A stretch of DNA of 64,000 bases from Pedobacter sp. Bi126 (lineage in GTDB: Bacteria; Bacteroidota; Bacteroidia; Sphingobacteriales; Sphingobacteriaceae). The DNA lies in assembly GCF_918698245.1 (NCBI RefSeq), contig NZ_CAKKMS010000004.1, positions 434,001 to 498,000 of the forward strand, read 5' to 3'. Positions 38,301 to 45,982 of this stretch are shown here, piece by piece (position 1 is the stretch's first letter; every line of letters begins with the position of its first letter). The notes below the pieces were generated by a model. That model saw only the letters and a list, made by a program, of their open reading frames with translations. It had not been told where the DNA came from and ran no database searches. The position numbers and the translations under genes are program-made.

Positions 38301-41300
38301 TCCGCTTGGCAGGCTTAGCCGATAACAGCAGGGCATATTATGAGGTTTATTATCGTGATAGTATAGCCGAAAAGGTATGGCTTAATCTATCGCCAAAACA
38401 AAGTTTTGTTAAAATTAAACCAAAAGGTAATTATGAGGATGGTTTTGCCGTACAGTTTACCATGGTACACCAAGGTATGGTTTACAGTTCTATGCAACAG
38501 GTTAAAATTATAGATCCGAAAAAAGAGCTAGATATTAGGTTTTTAACCTTTAGAAATAAACTTCAACCCGGTGAAAAAGAAAGCTGGAAACTACAGATCA
38601 GTAATAAAAATGGCGAAAAGCAGATGGCCGAAATGGTGGCTACGCTATACGACGCAAGTTTGGACGACTTGAAAAGAATGGATTGGAATACGCAGTTACC
38701 AACAGGCTTTAACTATTATTTTTACACTTGGAATTTCACTGTAAATGACGTCGCGAACCCAGGTTATTTATGGTTTTTAAGGTCTGAAAATAATTTTGGC
38801 GTAATTACACGTGGTTACGAAAACCTTAATTTATTCGGTTACAATTATTATGGTGGCTACAACTATAGTTACCGCAATTACATAAACAATCTGAAAAAGC
38901 CCAAAAAAAGAGGTTTATCTCCAGAGGCTGTTCAGAAATTAGCAGAGTTGGCCAATGGTAAATTAAGCTACGGGGTGGTATTCAATGCGCATGGTGAAAT
39001 ATTGCCGGGTGTACAGGTAAAATCTGGCAAAACAGTAACAACCACAAATGTTTTTGGTATTTATACTATTGATGCTAAAGCAGGGGAAACATTGAGTTTC
39101 GCTTTTCTGGGCTTTAAGGGCTACACTATAAAAGTAGGTACTAAAAAACGGATTGATGTAACCCTGAAAGAAGATGGGCAAGCTTTAAATGAGGTGGTGG
39201 TTGTGGGCTATGGGTCGCAGAAAAAGGAGATGTCAACCGCTGCGATCCAGATCAGAGGTTCAGCTACCTTAAAAGGGAAGGTAGCAGGTGTGGCGACAGA
39301 CGCTATTTATGGCAGTAGGGCTGCTGATAATAGTGCAATTGAAGATTTAATCTTAAGTGCTGGGGCACCGATTGATCAGAAAGATCCAACACTGCGTCAA
39401 GAAGTAGAGGCACTTAAAAACAAAAAGACTGACATCACTCCACGTACCAACTTTAACGAGCTCGCATTTTTTTATCCGCAATTGCTAACCGATGCCAAAG
39501 GCGAAATCAAGATCGAGTTTACCATCCCTCAAAGTTTAACGCGCTATAAAATGATGGGGTTTGCGCACACCAAAGATTTAAAAACGGCATTTATTACCAA
39601 CGAATTGGTTACCCAGAAACAATTGGCCATTGCCATTAATGCGCCACGTTTTTTCCGCGAAGGGGATACCATTTTATTAAGCGCCAAACTAAATAACCTG
39701 GCAGGCAAAAAACTTATTGGCAATGCCAGTTTAGCACTTACCGATGCCTTAACTGCAAAACCGATCCAGATTTTTGGAACAAACGAAAAAACCGAAAAAA
39801 CTTTCGAAGTTGATGATGCAGGAAATGCTGTTTTAAAATGGACATTAATTATTCCATCCGGTATTAATGCCATTACCTATAAAGTTTTGGCCCAAAGTGG
39901 CAAGTTTAGCGATGGTGAAGAAAATACCATTCCCGTTTTGGCAAATGCCATGTTGGTTACCGAAAGTATGCCCATAAACGTGCGTGGTAATACCAGTAAA
40001 ACTTTCGACTTTGAGAAGCTGGAGAAATCAGGAGTTTCAAAAACCTTACGTAACCAAAGTTTAACTTTCGAGTTTACCTCAAATCCCATCTGGTATGCCG
40101 TGCAGGCATTACCTTATTTAATGGAATACCCCTATGAGTGTGCTGAACAAACCTTTAGCCGGTTTTATGCCAATAGTTTTGCAACAGGTATCATTAATTC
40201 CTCACCAAAAATTAAAACCGTTTTCGAACAATGGCAAAATACAAATAATGGCGAAGCCCTCTTATCTAACTTAGAGAAAAACCAGGAGCTCAAATCAATT
40301 TTGTTAGAAGAAACGCCTTGGGTACATAGTGCCGATAATGAAAATGAGCGTAAAAAGCGGTTGGCCATACTTTTCGATTTGAATAGAATGACATACGAGT
40401 TGAAAAACAATTTCGAAAAGTTAGAGAAGATGCAATTTAACAATGGTGCCTTTCCGTGGTTTAACGGCATGCAGGAAGACCGGTACATTACACAGCACAT
40501 AGTTTTAGGAATGGGCCAGTTAAAAAAACTAAAACTGATTGACGAAAAAGCTTATCCTAATTTTAATGTAATGCTTAACAAAGCCATTATTTATTTAGAT
40601 GCACAGCTGGTTAAAGATTATAAGGATGAAGTGAAAGGAAAACGGTTTGCCTATTTGCCATTGCACTACCTATTCGCCAGAAGTTACACCAATCAAAAAA
40701 ATAACAATGCAGATTTTTTAAAGGCCAAAGATTTCTATCTGAAAAAATTAATGGCAAACTGGAAAACCTTTGATACTTACCAGTTGGCACAAACCGCCTT
40801 GGTTTTAAATAGAGCCAACAATGAGGTAGAAGCCAAAAGAATCATTGCATTATTAAATCAAACGGCTCAGCAAAATGATGAACTGGGTATGTACTGGGCT
40901 ACAAATAAAGCTGGCTGGTGGTGGTACCAAAGCCCGATAGAAACACAGGCTTTATTAATAGAGGCTTTCGACGAAGTGACTAACGATGCCAAATCCGTGG
41001 AGGAAATGAAAATCTGGTTGCTCAAAAACAAACAGACCAACGATTGGAAAACAACCAAAGCCACTGCGGCGGCATGTTATGCATTGCTAATGAGAGGTAC
41101 TGATCTTCTGACGGAGCGCAATGAGTCTGAAATAACTATAGGTGGTCAAAAAATAGCAGAATTGCAGCAGCCTAATGCCGTAAAAGAAGCCGGAACGGGT
41201 TACCAAAAATTAACCATTACAGCGGCTAATATAAAACCAGAAATGGGAAAAGTACAGGTTAAAAATAACAACCAAACCGTAGCCTGGGGCGCATTGTACT

Positions 41301-41767
41301 GGCAATATTTTGAGCAACTGGATAAAATTACGCCGGCCAACACAGGTGTTAAAATCAACAAACAATTGTTTGTTCAAAAAGCTAGCGCAAAAGGCGATGT
41401 TCTAACTCCGCTTACGGCAACCAATATTTTGGCACCTGGCGATTTGTTGAAAGTGCGTATTGAAATTTATTGCGACCGAGATATGGAATATATTCATTTG
41501 AAAGATATGCGTTCATCGGGTTTTGAACCTGTGAACGTAATCTCGAGGTATAAATATCAGGATGGTTTAGGTTATTACGAAAGTACAAAAGATGCTTCAA
41601 CCAATTTCTTTATCAGTTATATGCCTAAAGGAACTTACGTATTTGAATACCCGTTGCGGGTTACGCATGCCGGAAATTTTTCAAATGGAATTACCTCTTT
41701 GCAAAGTATGTATGCACCAGAGTTTACCACACACTCAGCAGGAATAAGGGTGAATGTAAAGCCATAG
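35387..41767 (+). CDS. Alpha-2-macroglobulin-family protein with CxEQ thioester and a SusC-like insert
   Basis: A 2126-residue exported protein (signal peptide ends near residue 23). The first ~500 residues are helical and TPR-like, then MG domains follow. MG2 begins near 580, with FTDRPIYRPGQTIYYKG at 582-598. Residues about 1195-1315 hold a carboxypeptidase-like strand set and then EVVVVGYGSQKK (1269-1280), the SusC-family motif, with a plug-like IQIRGSATLKGKVAGV. After this come the A2M domain (near 1370-1590) with thioester motif C1585-A-E-Q1588, and complement-type helices. It is probably a periplasmic or surface protease trap. The gene is divergent from ribH and ends about 167 nt before the RR gene, which is on the opposite strand. 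Confidence 0.9.
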   Translation: MNISLRISALFLFTFLFSFDVSAQHKYTLADFYRVDSLANQAKPKDALALIEKIYQAAKKENNAPLLIKSVIYRMMFQSYLEENAFDKILVSLRTDISNAKQPEKSILQSLLAETYWNYLQQNRWQIELRTQVQGDIGNDIKTWSIKKLNEETIKYYLLSLKEAQILQQTKVDVLDAVLAGDKNNRNYRPTLYDLLAHRAIDIFSNTQISLTQYDDDSIDMSNAAWFGNRQDFLAMELTNDSTLFKPQALQLFKNLIRFHQNSNNFSALADVDLKRLKFIQRNFSGDNQELYNNALSNLAEQSTETEVYADILYEQALMHKNAQLPVDTNKQNLLTAVALAKKAVEAYPKSIGAQNAENLIKQIKSSELSTKIKGYIQPDKPAQLYLSYKNTDTVHVRLFKAPEPQNDYEQFKNKDGFLTFFNQNKVIKKWFVIVPKTTDYQSHTLIDKIDGLPFGNYTLIAQTINREQKDTVYSNINFKVTAMAVINRRNIEKHEYFVSQLSNGAPLKNVKIQQQRYDYNKRKYINGDLITTNENGYATTNETDANMSFAVATFGKDELKVNINNYNTYRDEDDKERVILFTDRPIYRPGQTIYYKGICLQSKDGKNKIEVNKTLEVFFNDANGKEITSTNVTSNDFGTFQGSFSIPMGKLNGQMEIETDYGRINIQVEEYKRPTFEVLFDKPNQHYKLNDSIKVQGKASSFSGYFVNNAKVNYKIFRRAMYDYRLTYAQHSAIYGSNIYIERKQIAIGKTNTKPGGKFDIIFFAKAANTKQNYSYEIETEVTDLNGETRTKTTVINVGQKDINLNVSAEQVIYISNKTDSIPFWVTNLNNEPIKANIKAEWSLLQAPSRLMNKSPFYAENYALSKEEFIKNFPDEDYNNELEVAKWPIKSVELKQSAIAENGRGSLIFNQKNLKPGYYKINLMAINEQDDTIKVDKYLIIYNEAPATIQSNIEWIAPEVSIIKPTESAVFRLAGLADNSRAYYEVYYRDSIAEKVWLNLSPKQSFVKIKPKGNYEDGFAVQFTMVHQGMVYSSMQQVKIIDPKKELDIRFLTFRNKLQPGEKESWKLQISNKNGEKQMAEMVATLYDASLDDLKRMDWNTQLPTGFNYYFYTWNFTVNDVANPGYLWFLRSENNFGVITRGYENLNLFGYNYYGGYNYSYRNYINNLKKPKKRGLSPEAVQKLAELANGKLSYGVVFNAHGEILPGVQVKSGKTVTTTNVFGIYTIDAKAGETLSFAFLGFKGYTIKVGTKKRIDVTLKEDGQALNEVVVVGYGSQKKEMSTAAIQIRGSATLKGKVAGVATDAIYGSRAADNSAIEDLILSAGAPIDQKDPTLRQEVEALKNKKTDITPRTNFNELAFFYPQLLTDAKGEIKIEFTIPQSLTRYKMMGFAHTKDLKTAFITNELVTQKQLAIAINAPRFFREGDTILLSAKLNNLAGKKLIGNASLALTDALTAKPIQIFGTNEKTEKTFEVDDAGNAVLKWTLIIPSGINAITYKVLAQSGKFSDGEENTIPVLANAMLVTESMPINVRGNTSKTFDFEKLEKSGVSKTLRNQSLTFEFTSNPIWYAVQALPYLMEYPYECAEQTFSRFYANSFATGIINSSPKIKTVFEQWQNTNNGEALLSNLEKNQELKSILLEETPWVHSADNENERKKRLAILFDLNRMTYELKNNFEKLEKMQFNNGAFPWFNGMQEDRYITQHIVLGMGQLKKLKLIDEKAYPNFNVMLNKAIIYLDAQLVKDYKDEVKGKRFAYLPLHYLFARSYTNQKNNNADFLKAKDFYLKKLMANWKTFDTYQLAQTALVLNRANNEVEAKRIIALLNQTAQQNDELGMYWATNKAGWWWYQSPIETQALLIEAFDEVTNDAKSVEEMKIWLLKNKQTNDWKTTKATAAACYALLMRGTDLLTERNESEITIGGQKIAELQQPNAVKEAGTGYQKLTITAANIKPEMGKVQVKNNNQTVAWGALYWQYFEQLDKITPANTGVKINKQLFVQKASAKGDVLTPLTATNILAPGDLLKVRIEIYCDRDMEYIHLKDMRSSGFEPVNVISRYKYQDGLGYYESTKDASTNFFISYMPKGTYVFEYPLRVTHAGNFSNGITSLQSMYAPEFTTHSAGIRVNVKP

Positions 41768-41844
41768 TGTTTTGACCGTCACCCTGAATTTATTTCAGAG
41801 TTTAGCTAAAGAAGTAGAAGAAGCTGCATCATAAATATAGATTT

Positions 41845-41932
41845 GTCATCCTGAGCTTGTCAAAGGGCCTGTTAAACATTCTTTAAGGTGTTTCGACAGG
41901 CTCTCCATAGGAGTCCTTTTGACAACATGACA
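41845..41932. repeat. GTCATCCTGAGC...ACATGAC intergenic hairpin element
   Basis: Plus-strand GTCATCCTGAGCTTGTC (41845-) faces GACAGGCTC and ...GACAACATGAC at its end. It is a member of the family seen near 21710, 30150 and 42684. It lies between two convergent genes and may act in termination. Confidence 0.7.
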
Positions 41933-41933
41933 T

Positions 41934-42608
41934 CTAAGTAAGGTTAATATTGGTATAAGTTGCACCTATAGGAATAATTTTTTCTCCAATCCAAATCTGG
42001 CTGCGGTCAAATTTGGATATTTTGTTTTTAGCTACAATAAAAGCCCGGTGACAGCGGATAAAATCTGCTTTTGGCAACAGTTCAGCCAAATCGTTAATGG
42101 TAATCCTCGAGCTTAAAAGTTTGTCTTTTAGCTGTATCTGGGTGTAATTGCCTGAAGCCTCCACATAAAGAATTTCGTCCAGCTCCACCTTAATTTGCTC
42201 GTAACCGTCCTTTACGAAAATATATGCTGTTTTTGTTTCCTCCTTCTGGTTGCGTAGGTTAAAGAGTTCCTGGGCTTTATTACAAGCCTTTAGGAAACGA
42301 GAAAGTGAAAAAGGCTTTAGCAGATAATCTACAGCATCGAGTTCAAAACTCTGCACAGCATGCTCTGTGTAGGCTGTTGTAAAAATAACCATCGGTGGCT
42401 TGCTCAAACTTTTTAAAAAATCAATTCCACTGATATCGGGCATTTTGATATCCAGAAAAATTAAATCAACCTTGTTCTGCTGAAGATAGCTAATGGCCGC
42501 AAAGGCATCTGTAAAAGTTTGCTGCAATGTTACAAATGGAACTTTTGAGGCGTGAGATTTTATAATCTCTAATGCAATCGGTTCATCATCTATGGCAATG
42601 GCAATCAT
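41934..42608 (-). CDS. LytTR-family response regulator
   Basis: A 224-residue regulator. The receiver domain (1-120) has the acidic pair DDEP at 7-10, phosphoacceptor D53 (FLDIKMP), and KPFSLSRFLK with the conserved Lys. The LytTR DNA-binding domain (about 130-224) contains YIFVKDGYEQIKVELDEILYVEASGNYTQI and FIRCHRAFIVAKNKI. It is encoded downstream of a LytS-like kinase on the same strand, and the pair is a two-component system. LytTR proteins bind pairs of ~9-bp direct repeats about 21-22 bp apart, which matches the motif at 44418. Confidence 0.94.
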   Translation of the reverse strand: MIAIAIDDEPIALEIIKSHASKVPFVTLQQTFTDAFAAISYLQQNKVDLIFLDIKMPDISGIDFLKSLSKPPMVIFTTAYTEHAVQSFELDAVDYLLKPFSLSRFLKACNKAQELFNLRNQKEETKTAYIFVKDGYEQIKVELDEILYVEASGNYTQIQLKDKLLSSRITINDLAELLPKADFIRCHRAFIVAKNKISKFDRSQIWIGEKIIPIGATYTNINLT

Positions 42609-42683
42609 TTTTTATTTGTTCTTTGTGTTTTTCTCTTCTGTCATGCTGACGAAGGAAGCATCTTTAGTAGCTCAAAGGAGATC

Positions 42684-42763
42684 GTCATGTCGACCGTAGT
42701 GGAGAAATCTTTTAAACTTTGGTCAAAGATTTCTCCATTACGCTGCGCTCCAGTCGAAATGAC
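42684..42763. repeat. GTCAT...ATGAC hairpin element between HK and RR genes
   Basis: The outer arms GTCATGTCGAC / GTCGAAATGAC and the perfect inner 13-bp arms TGGAGAAATCTTT (42700-42712) / AAAGATTTCTCCA (42725-42737) form a long imperfect hairpin. It lies in the 221-nt gap between HK stop and RR start and may set their expression ratio. Confidence 0.78.
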
Positions 42764-42829
42764 GGATCACCCAAATTTATCAATTTAAATTATTTACCCG
42801 TTTATTTGATTTCTGAAAGATACGTATCA

Positions 42830-44368
42830 CTAATCCAATTGCAAAGTTAAATGAACAAAAAACTCATTGGCACTTTCACGGATAATCAATTCGTGTTTTC
42901 CATAGTAAAGTAATGATAAACGTTGTTTAACATTTTCTAGTCCGATGCCACTTTTTAATTTTTCCGGATCGTTATCTGCCTTAATGTAAATGCTATTGCT
43001 TACGTCAAAATACAAAGTTTTTTCTTTGGTTTGCAAGGTGATTTTAATGTACGAAGGCTGCTGCAAACTAATACCATGTTTAAATGCATTTTCAATAAAT
43101 GGAATCAACAGCATCGGCGTAATCTGCAGGCTATTTAACTGTTCTTCAATATGCGTGTCGATCCTGATATCTGCAGAGCGGGAGGTGCGCAGCTTTTGTA
43201 AATCAATATAGTTGTTCAGGTATTCTACCTCGCGGGTTAACGAAATTTTATCCTGGGTATTTTCATGGAGCATAAAACGCATCATATCGCCCAGTTTCTG
43301 GATCCCTTCGCCCGTTCTTTCTGCATTTTCCTGCAAAGCTGTTCCGAATAAGGTATTTAAAGCATTGAATAAGAAATGCGGATTGATCTGCGATTTTAAG
43401 AAATTTAGGTTCGCATCCGATTTGCCCAATTCCGTTTTGAGCATCTGAATTTCGCTGAGCTTTTCAAATTTATGCTTGTAAATATACCAGGCCGATGGTG
43501 TGGTAATGCAGATTAAACATATCGCATTTAAAATTAAGGTAACTGGTATCACTTCGCCATTACGCATAAAGGGAATAAGGATAATTAGCAGCAAAAGTGA
43601 AATGATAATGGTTAAACCTACATTTCCCCAAAAATACCGGCCAAAACCTTTAAAATTCTTTCTAAGATTTGGAATGATGTAATAAATAGCACAAAAAGCA
43701 AAGAAAATGTTTACAGGTGGTACAATTAGCCAAACGATCAATATTTCGTAATCTATCCTTACCGAAAATATAGCTGCAAAAATCATCAGCGTAATCAGCC
43801 AGATTCTGGTAGCGGTAAAAAGTTCTGGAATGATATTGTTGTTAAAGCTTTTTAAAAATCGAATTCTATTTAACATTTCAAGGCCCCGCTCGTTAAAATA
43901 TGCGTAGGCATTAAAGAGTAGATAGAGAAAGAAAATATAGGTAAATGCCTCCCCGAAAAAGATCCCGTAAGCGTTATCGATGTTATCATATTCTAACAGG
44001 CGGTAAGCTTGAGCGTAGGTGTTAAAAATCATCCATGCAACAACGGAAAACGATGTTATCAAAATGCTAAGAATGATATTGAGTGCAATATTTTTTTTAT
44101 TTGCCAGTTGAGGCATGAAGAAAAAATTGAACAATAGAAAACTGATGTACAAAATACTGATCTTAAATAATTCGGGGACAAAGTAATTTGACATTACACT
44201 ATAATCAATTTGGCTTTCTTCAAAACGATAAGAATTGCCCCTGCTGTAAATAGTAGATGAACAAATACTGATCAATGCCAGAATATATAGTGTTGTAGAA
44301 ATCCAAAACTCAAGCTGGTTGATGTTTTTGGTCTTTGTTGTTGATGGGTTGCCTGAAAGAATTACCAT
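42830..44368 (-). CDS. LytS-like sensor histidine kinase (His_kinase/HATPase_c)
   Basis: A 512-residue membrane kinase. The N-terminal 300 residues carry about eight hydrophobic segments. The phosphoacceptor is H331 in SQINPHFLFNALNTL, and the HATPase domain carries IPFIENAFKHG (N box) and SGIGLENVKQRLSLLY. It would phosphorylate the LytTR regulator encoded downstream. The signal sensed is unknown. Upstream are two direct repeats (44418-44453) that resemble a LytTR autoregulatory site, with a possible TAAAATTG -7 box about 20 nt before the start. Confidence 0.93.
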   Translation of the reverse strand: MVILSGNPSTTKTKNINQLEFWISTTLYILALISICSSTIYSRGNSYRFEESQIDYSVMSNYFVPELFKISILYISFLLFNFFFMPQLANKKNIALNIILSILITSFSVVAWMIFNTYAQAYRLLEYDNIDNAYGIFFGEAFTYIFFLYLLFNAYAYFNERGLEMLNRIRFLKSFNNNIIPELFTATRIWLITLMIFAAIFSVRIDYEILIVWLIVPPVNIFFAFCAIYYIIPNLRKNFKGFGRYFWGNVGLTIIISLLLLIILIPFMRNGEVIPVTLILNAICLICITTPSAWYIYKHKFEKLSEIQMLKTELGKSDANLNFLKSQINPHFLFNALNTLFGTALQENAERTGEGIQKLGDMMRFMLHENTQDKISLTREVEYLNNYIDLQKLRTSRSADIRIDTHIEEQLNSLQITPMLLIPFIENAFKHGISLQQPSYIKITLQTKEKTLYFDVSNSIYIKADNDPEKLKSGIGLENVKQRLSLLYYGKHELIIRESANEFFVHLTLQLD

Positions 44369-44417
44369 TTTTTTAGTTTATACCACAATTTTACGAAGAG
44401 AATCGGCACCAATATTT

Positions 44418-44453
44418 AAAATGTGATGGATGGGGCAAAAAATGTGATGAATG
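44418..44453 (-). promoter_or_regulatory. Direct repeat AAAATGTGATGRATG with 21-bp period upstream of the kinase gene
   Basis: Copies at 44418-44432 and 44439-44453 differ at one base. The spacing (21 bp, about two DNA turns) and location 50-85 nt before the kinase start are typical of LytTR-family binding sites, which gives an activator-like position upstream of the -7 box. The protein that binds is inferred, not shown. Confidence 0.6.
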
Positions 44454-44512
44454 AATAGGATTTTTAGATTTTAAGATCGGTTTTTAGCGTTGTCAACTTT
44501 CTTCGTTGTGCT

Positions 44513-44595
44513 GTCAGATGTTACCATCTGACTGATAGTTGGGTTCATACCCAAATGAATAATCACGATTAGTGTCAGATAGAAATATCTGACAC
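44513..44595. repeat. Three consecutive perfect hairpins
   Basis: Hairpin 1: GTCAGATG (44513-44520) / CATCTGAC (44525-44532), TTAC loop. Hairpin 2: TTGGGT (44539-44544) / ACCCAA (44549-44554). Hairpin 3: GTGTCAGATA (44572-44581) / TATCTGACAC (44586-44595), GAAA tetraloop. Hairpins 1 and 3 share core GTCAGATR. The AGCGTTGTCAACTTTC word also found at 25345 precedes them. Confidence 0.85.
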
Positions 44596-44659
44596 CACAT
44601 CCAGCACCACAATAAAACAAGGATCTTCAAAATATTAAGTATAAAGCTAAACAGTTTAT

Positions 44660-44667
44660 TAACTTTG
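44660..44667 (+). promoter_or_regulatory. -7 box TAACTTTG for the YffB-like gene
   Basis: Perfect TAnnTTTG, 41 nt before the ATG at 44709. No matching -33 box at 19-20 nt was recognised. Confidence 0.45.
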
Positions 44668-44708
44668 CTTTTACATTCAGTCACTCATTCAAAATTCATT
44701 CATTCAAT

Positions 44709-45056
44709 ATGACCGTTTACGGAATTCCAAATTGCAATACAGTTAAAAAATCGCTCGATTGGTTAAAAGCACATCAGGTTGATTTTGAATTTCATGATTT
44801 CAAGAAAAAAGGCATTACAACTGAAAAATTAAATGAATGGTGTAATACCTTCGGTTGGGAAACGGTATTAAACCGCAAAGGTTTAACCTGGAAAAAACTA
44901 ACTAAAGAAGAGCAGGCTAAAATTGACAACCAAGATTTGGCGATAGCTTATTTAAAAGAAAATACCAGCGCAATAAAACGTCCGATTGTTGAGCAGAACA
45001 ACAAAGCCATATTAATTGGATTTGATGATGACAATTATTTAAAAACACTAGCCTGA
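44709..45056 (+). CDS. ArsC/Spx-family protein (YffB-like)
   Basis: A 115-residue thioredoxin-fold protein. IPNCNTVKKSLDWLKAH at 5-21 gives the family its Cys (C8). The typical KRPIVEQNNKAILIGFDDDNY segment closes the domain. It has the YffB subgroup pattern (C-N-T-V) and not an ArsC motif, so arsenate reduction is unlikely. YffB has been linked to glutathione-dependent thiol reduction, but function is not proven. It is divergent from the kinase gene, with 340 nt of hairpins between. Confidence 0.88.
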   Translation: MTVYGIPNCNTVKKSLDWLKAHQVDFEFHDFKKKGITTEKLNEWCNTFGWETVLNRKGLTWKKLTKEEQAKIDNQDLAIAYLKENTSAIKRPIVEQNNKAILIGFDDDNYLKTLA

Positions 45057-45113
45057 TTCAATTGTTCTAATGTTAAAGTTTGTTAAATGCAGCTTTTAAA
45101 TGTCGAACTAAGT

Positions 45114-45121
45114 TACTTTTG
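45114..45121 (+). promoter_or_regulatory. -7 box TACTTTTG ending 3 nt before the start codon
   Basis: Perfect TAnnTTTG. The ATG at 45125 begins 4 nt after the last base, which would put the transcript start on the start codon. No -33 TTTG at the right spacing. Alternatively chance. Confidence 0.4.
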
Positions 45122-45124
45122 AGT

Positions 45125-45865
45125 ATGTACAAACTGATCATTTTTCTATTGCTTACCTTGCCAATTGGCGTTTTTGCACAAACGGTAACTACAGGCACGG
45201 TTTTCGATTACTCGAAAAAAACGCTCTCTCTCCCTGGTGTTAGTATCAGAAATCTGAACAGTAAAAAATCAACCAGTACAAATAAAGAAGGTAGATATAC
45301 CATTAGTGCCAATATTGGCGATCTTTTAGAGTTTTCTGCCGTTGGCTATCATACCGATACGTTGTACTTAACCAACCTGTTAAATAGAACGATATATCTT
45401 CCCGTTAAATCGAACAGTTTAAAAGATGTAGATATTACAGCAGTGCGGATGAATAGTCAGGTTACAGATGCGAAAGATCCATTAGCTGAAAAATATACGT
45501 TATTAAGTACAGGTGGAAACCTAAACCGTAAGCGTATGACCGACAAGGTTGGAGGCTTAAACCTAAACCTTGGCTATGGTAAATATAGAAGACAACAACG
45601 AAAAGAGGCTGATTTGGAGGAAAAGGAAATGTATCTCCAGGAAATTGATGAGAACTTTACCGCAAAAGCCATTACGGATATGACCAAGCTAGAGGGGGAG
45701 GAACTCAAAAACTTCATGATTATTTATCGCCCCTCAGTTGAGACAGTAAAGGCAGAAAGGCCATACCGTTATGCTTATTATATTTCCCGTGCCTTTGTAG
45801 CATGGAAAAAATTAACCCAGCAAGAAAGAAAACTTCAGGATTTACCCAAATTAAAAGCGAATTAA
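45125..45865 (+). CDS. Carboxypeptidase-regulatory-like-domain protein, exported
   Basis: A 246-residue protein. The ATG at 45125 opens a signal peptide (cleavage after FAQ, about residue 18). A TTG 45 nt upstream is rejected, as it adds a stretch without signal character. Residues 20-100 form a carboxypeptidase-like beta-sandwich (GTVFDYSKKTLSLPGVSIRN, TNKEGRYTIS) like those at the front of TonB receptors. The rest is Lys/Arg-rich and helical (KYRRQQRKEADLEEKEMY). No barrel follows. The function is unknown; it may sit in the periplasm and bind other surface machinery. Confidence 0.82.
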   Translation: MYKLIIFLLLTLPIGVFAQTVTTGTVFDYSKKTLSLPGVSIRNLNSKKSTSTNKEGRYTISANIGDLLEFSAVGYHTDTLYLTNLLNRTIYLPVKSNSLKDVDITAVRMNSQVTDAKDPLAEKYTLLSTGGNLNRKRMTDKVGGLNLNLGYGKYRRQQRKEADLEEKEMYLQEIDENFTAKAITDMTKLEGEELKNFMIIYRPSVETVKAERPYRYAYYISRAFVAWKKLTQQERKLQDLPKLKAN

Positions 45866-45913
45866 TATTCGGTAATTACTATCGGTAGCATTATAACCAT
45901 CATTGGTAACATT

Positions 45914-45950
45914 ATAACCACATATAAATCTATATGTGGTTATTTTTTAT
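45914..45950 (+). terminator. Terminator after the carboxypeptidase-domain gene
   Basis: ATAACCACATATA (45914-45926) pairs perfectly with TATATGTGGTTAT (45931-45943), AATC loop, followed by T-run. Confidence 0.94.
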
Positions 45951-45982
45951 ATTTACGGCCTGATTACAACCTTATTATTATC

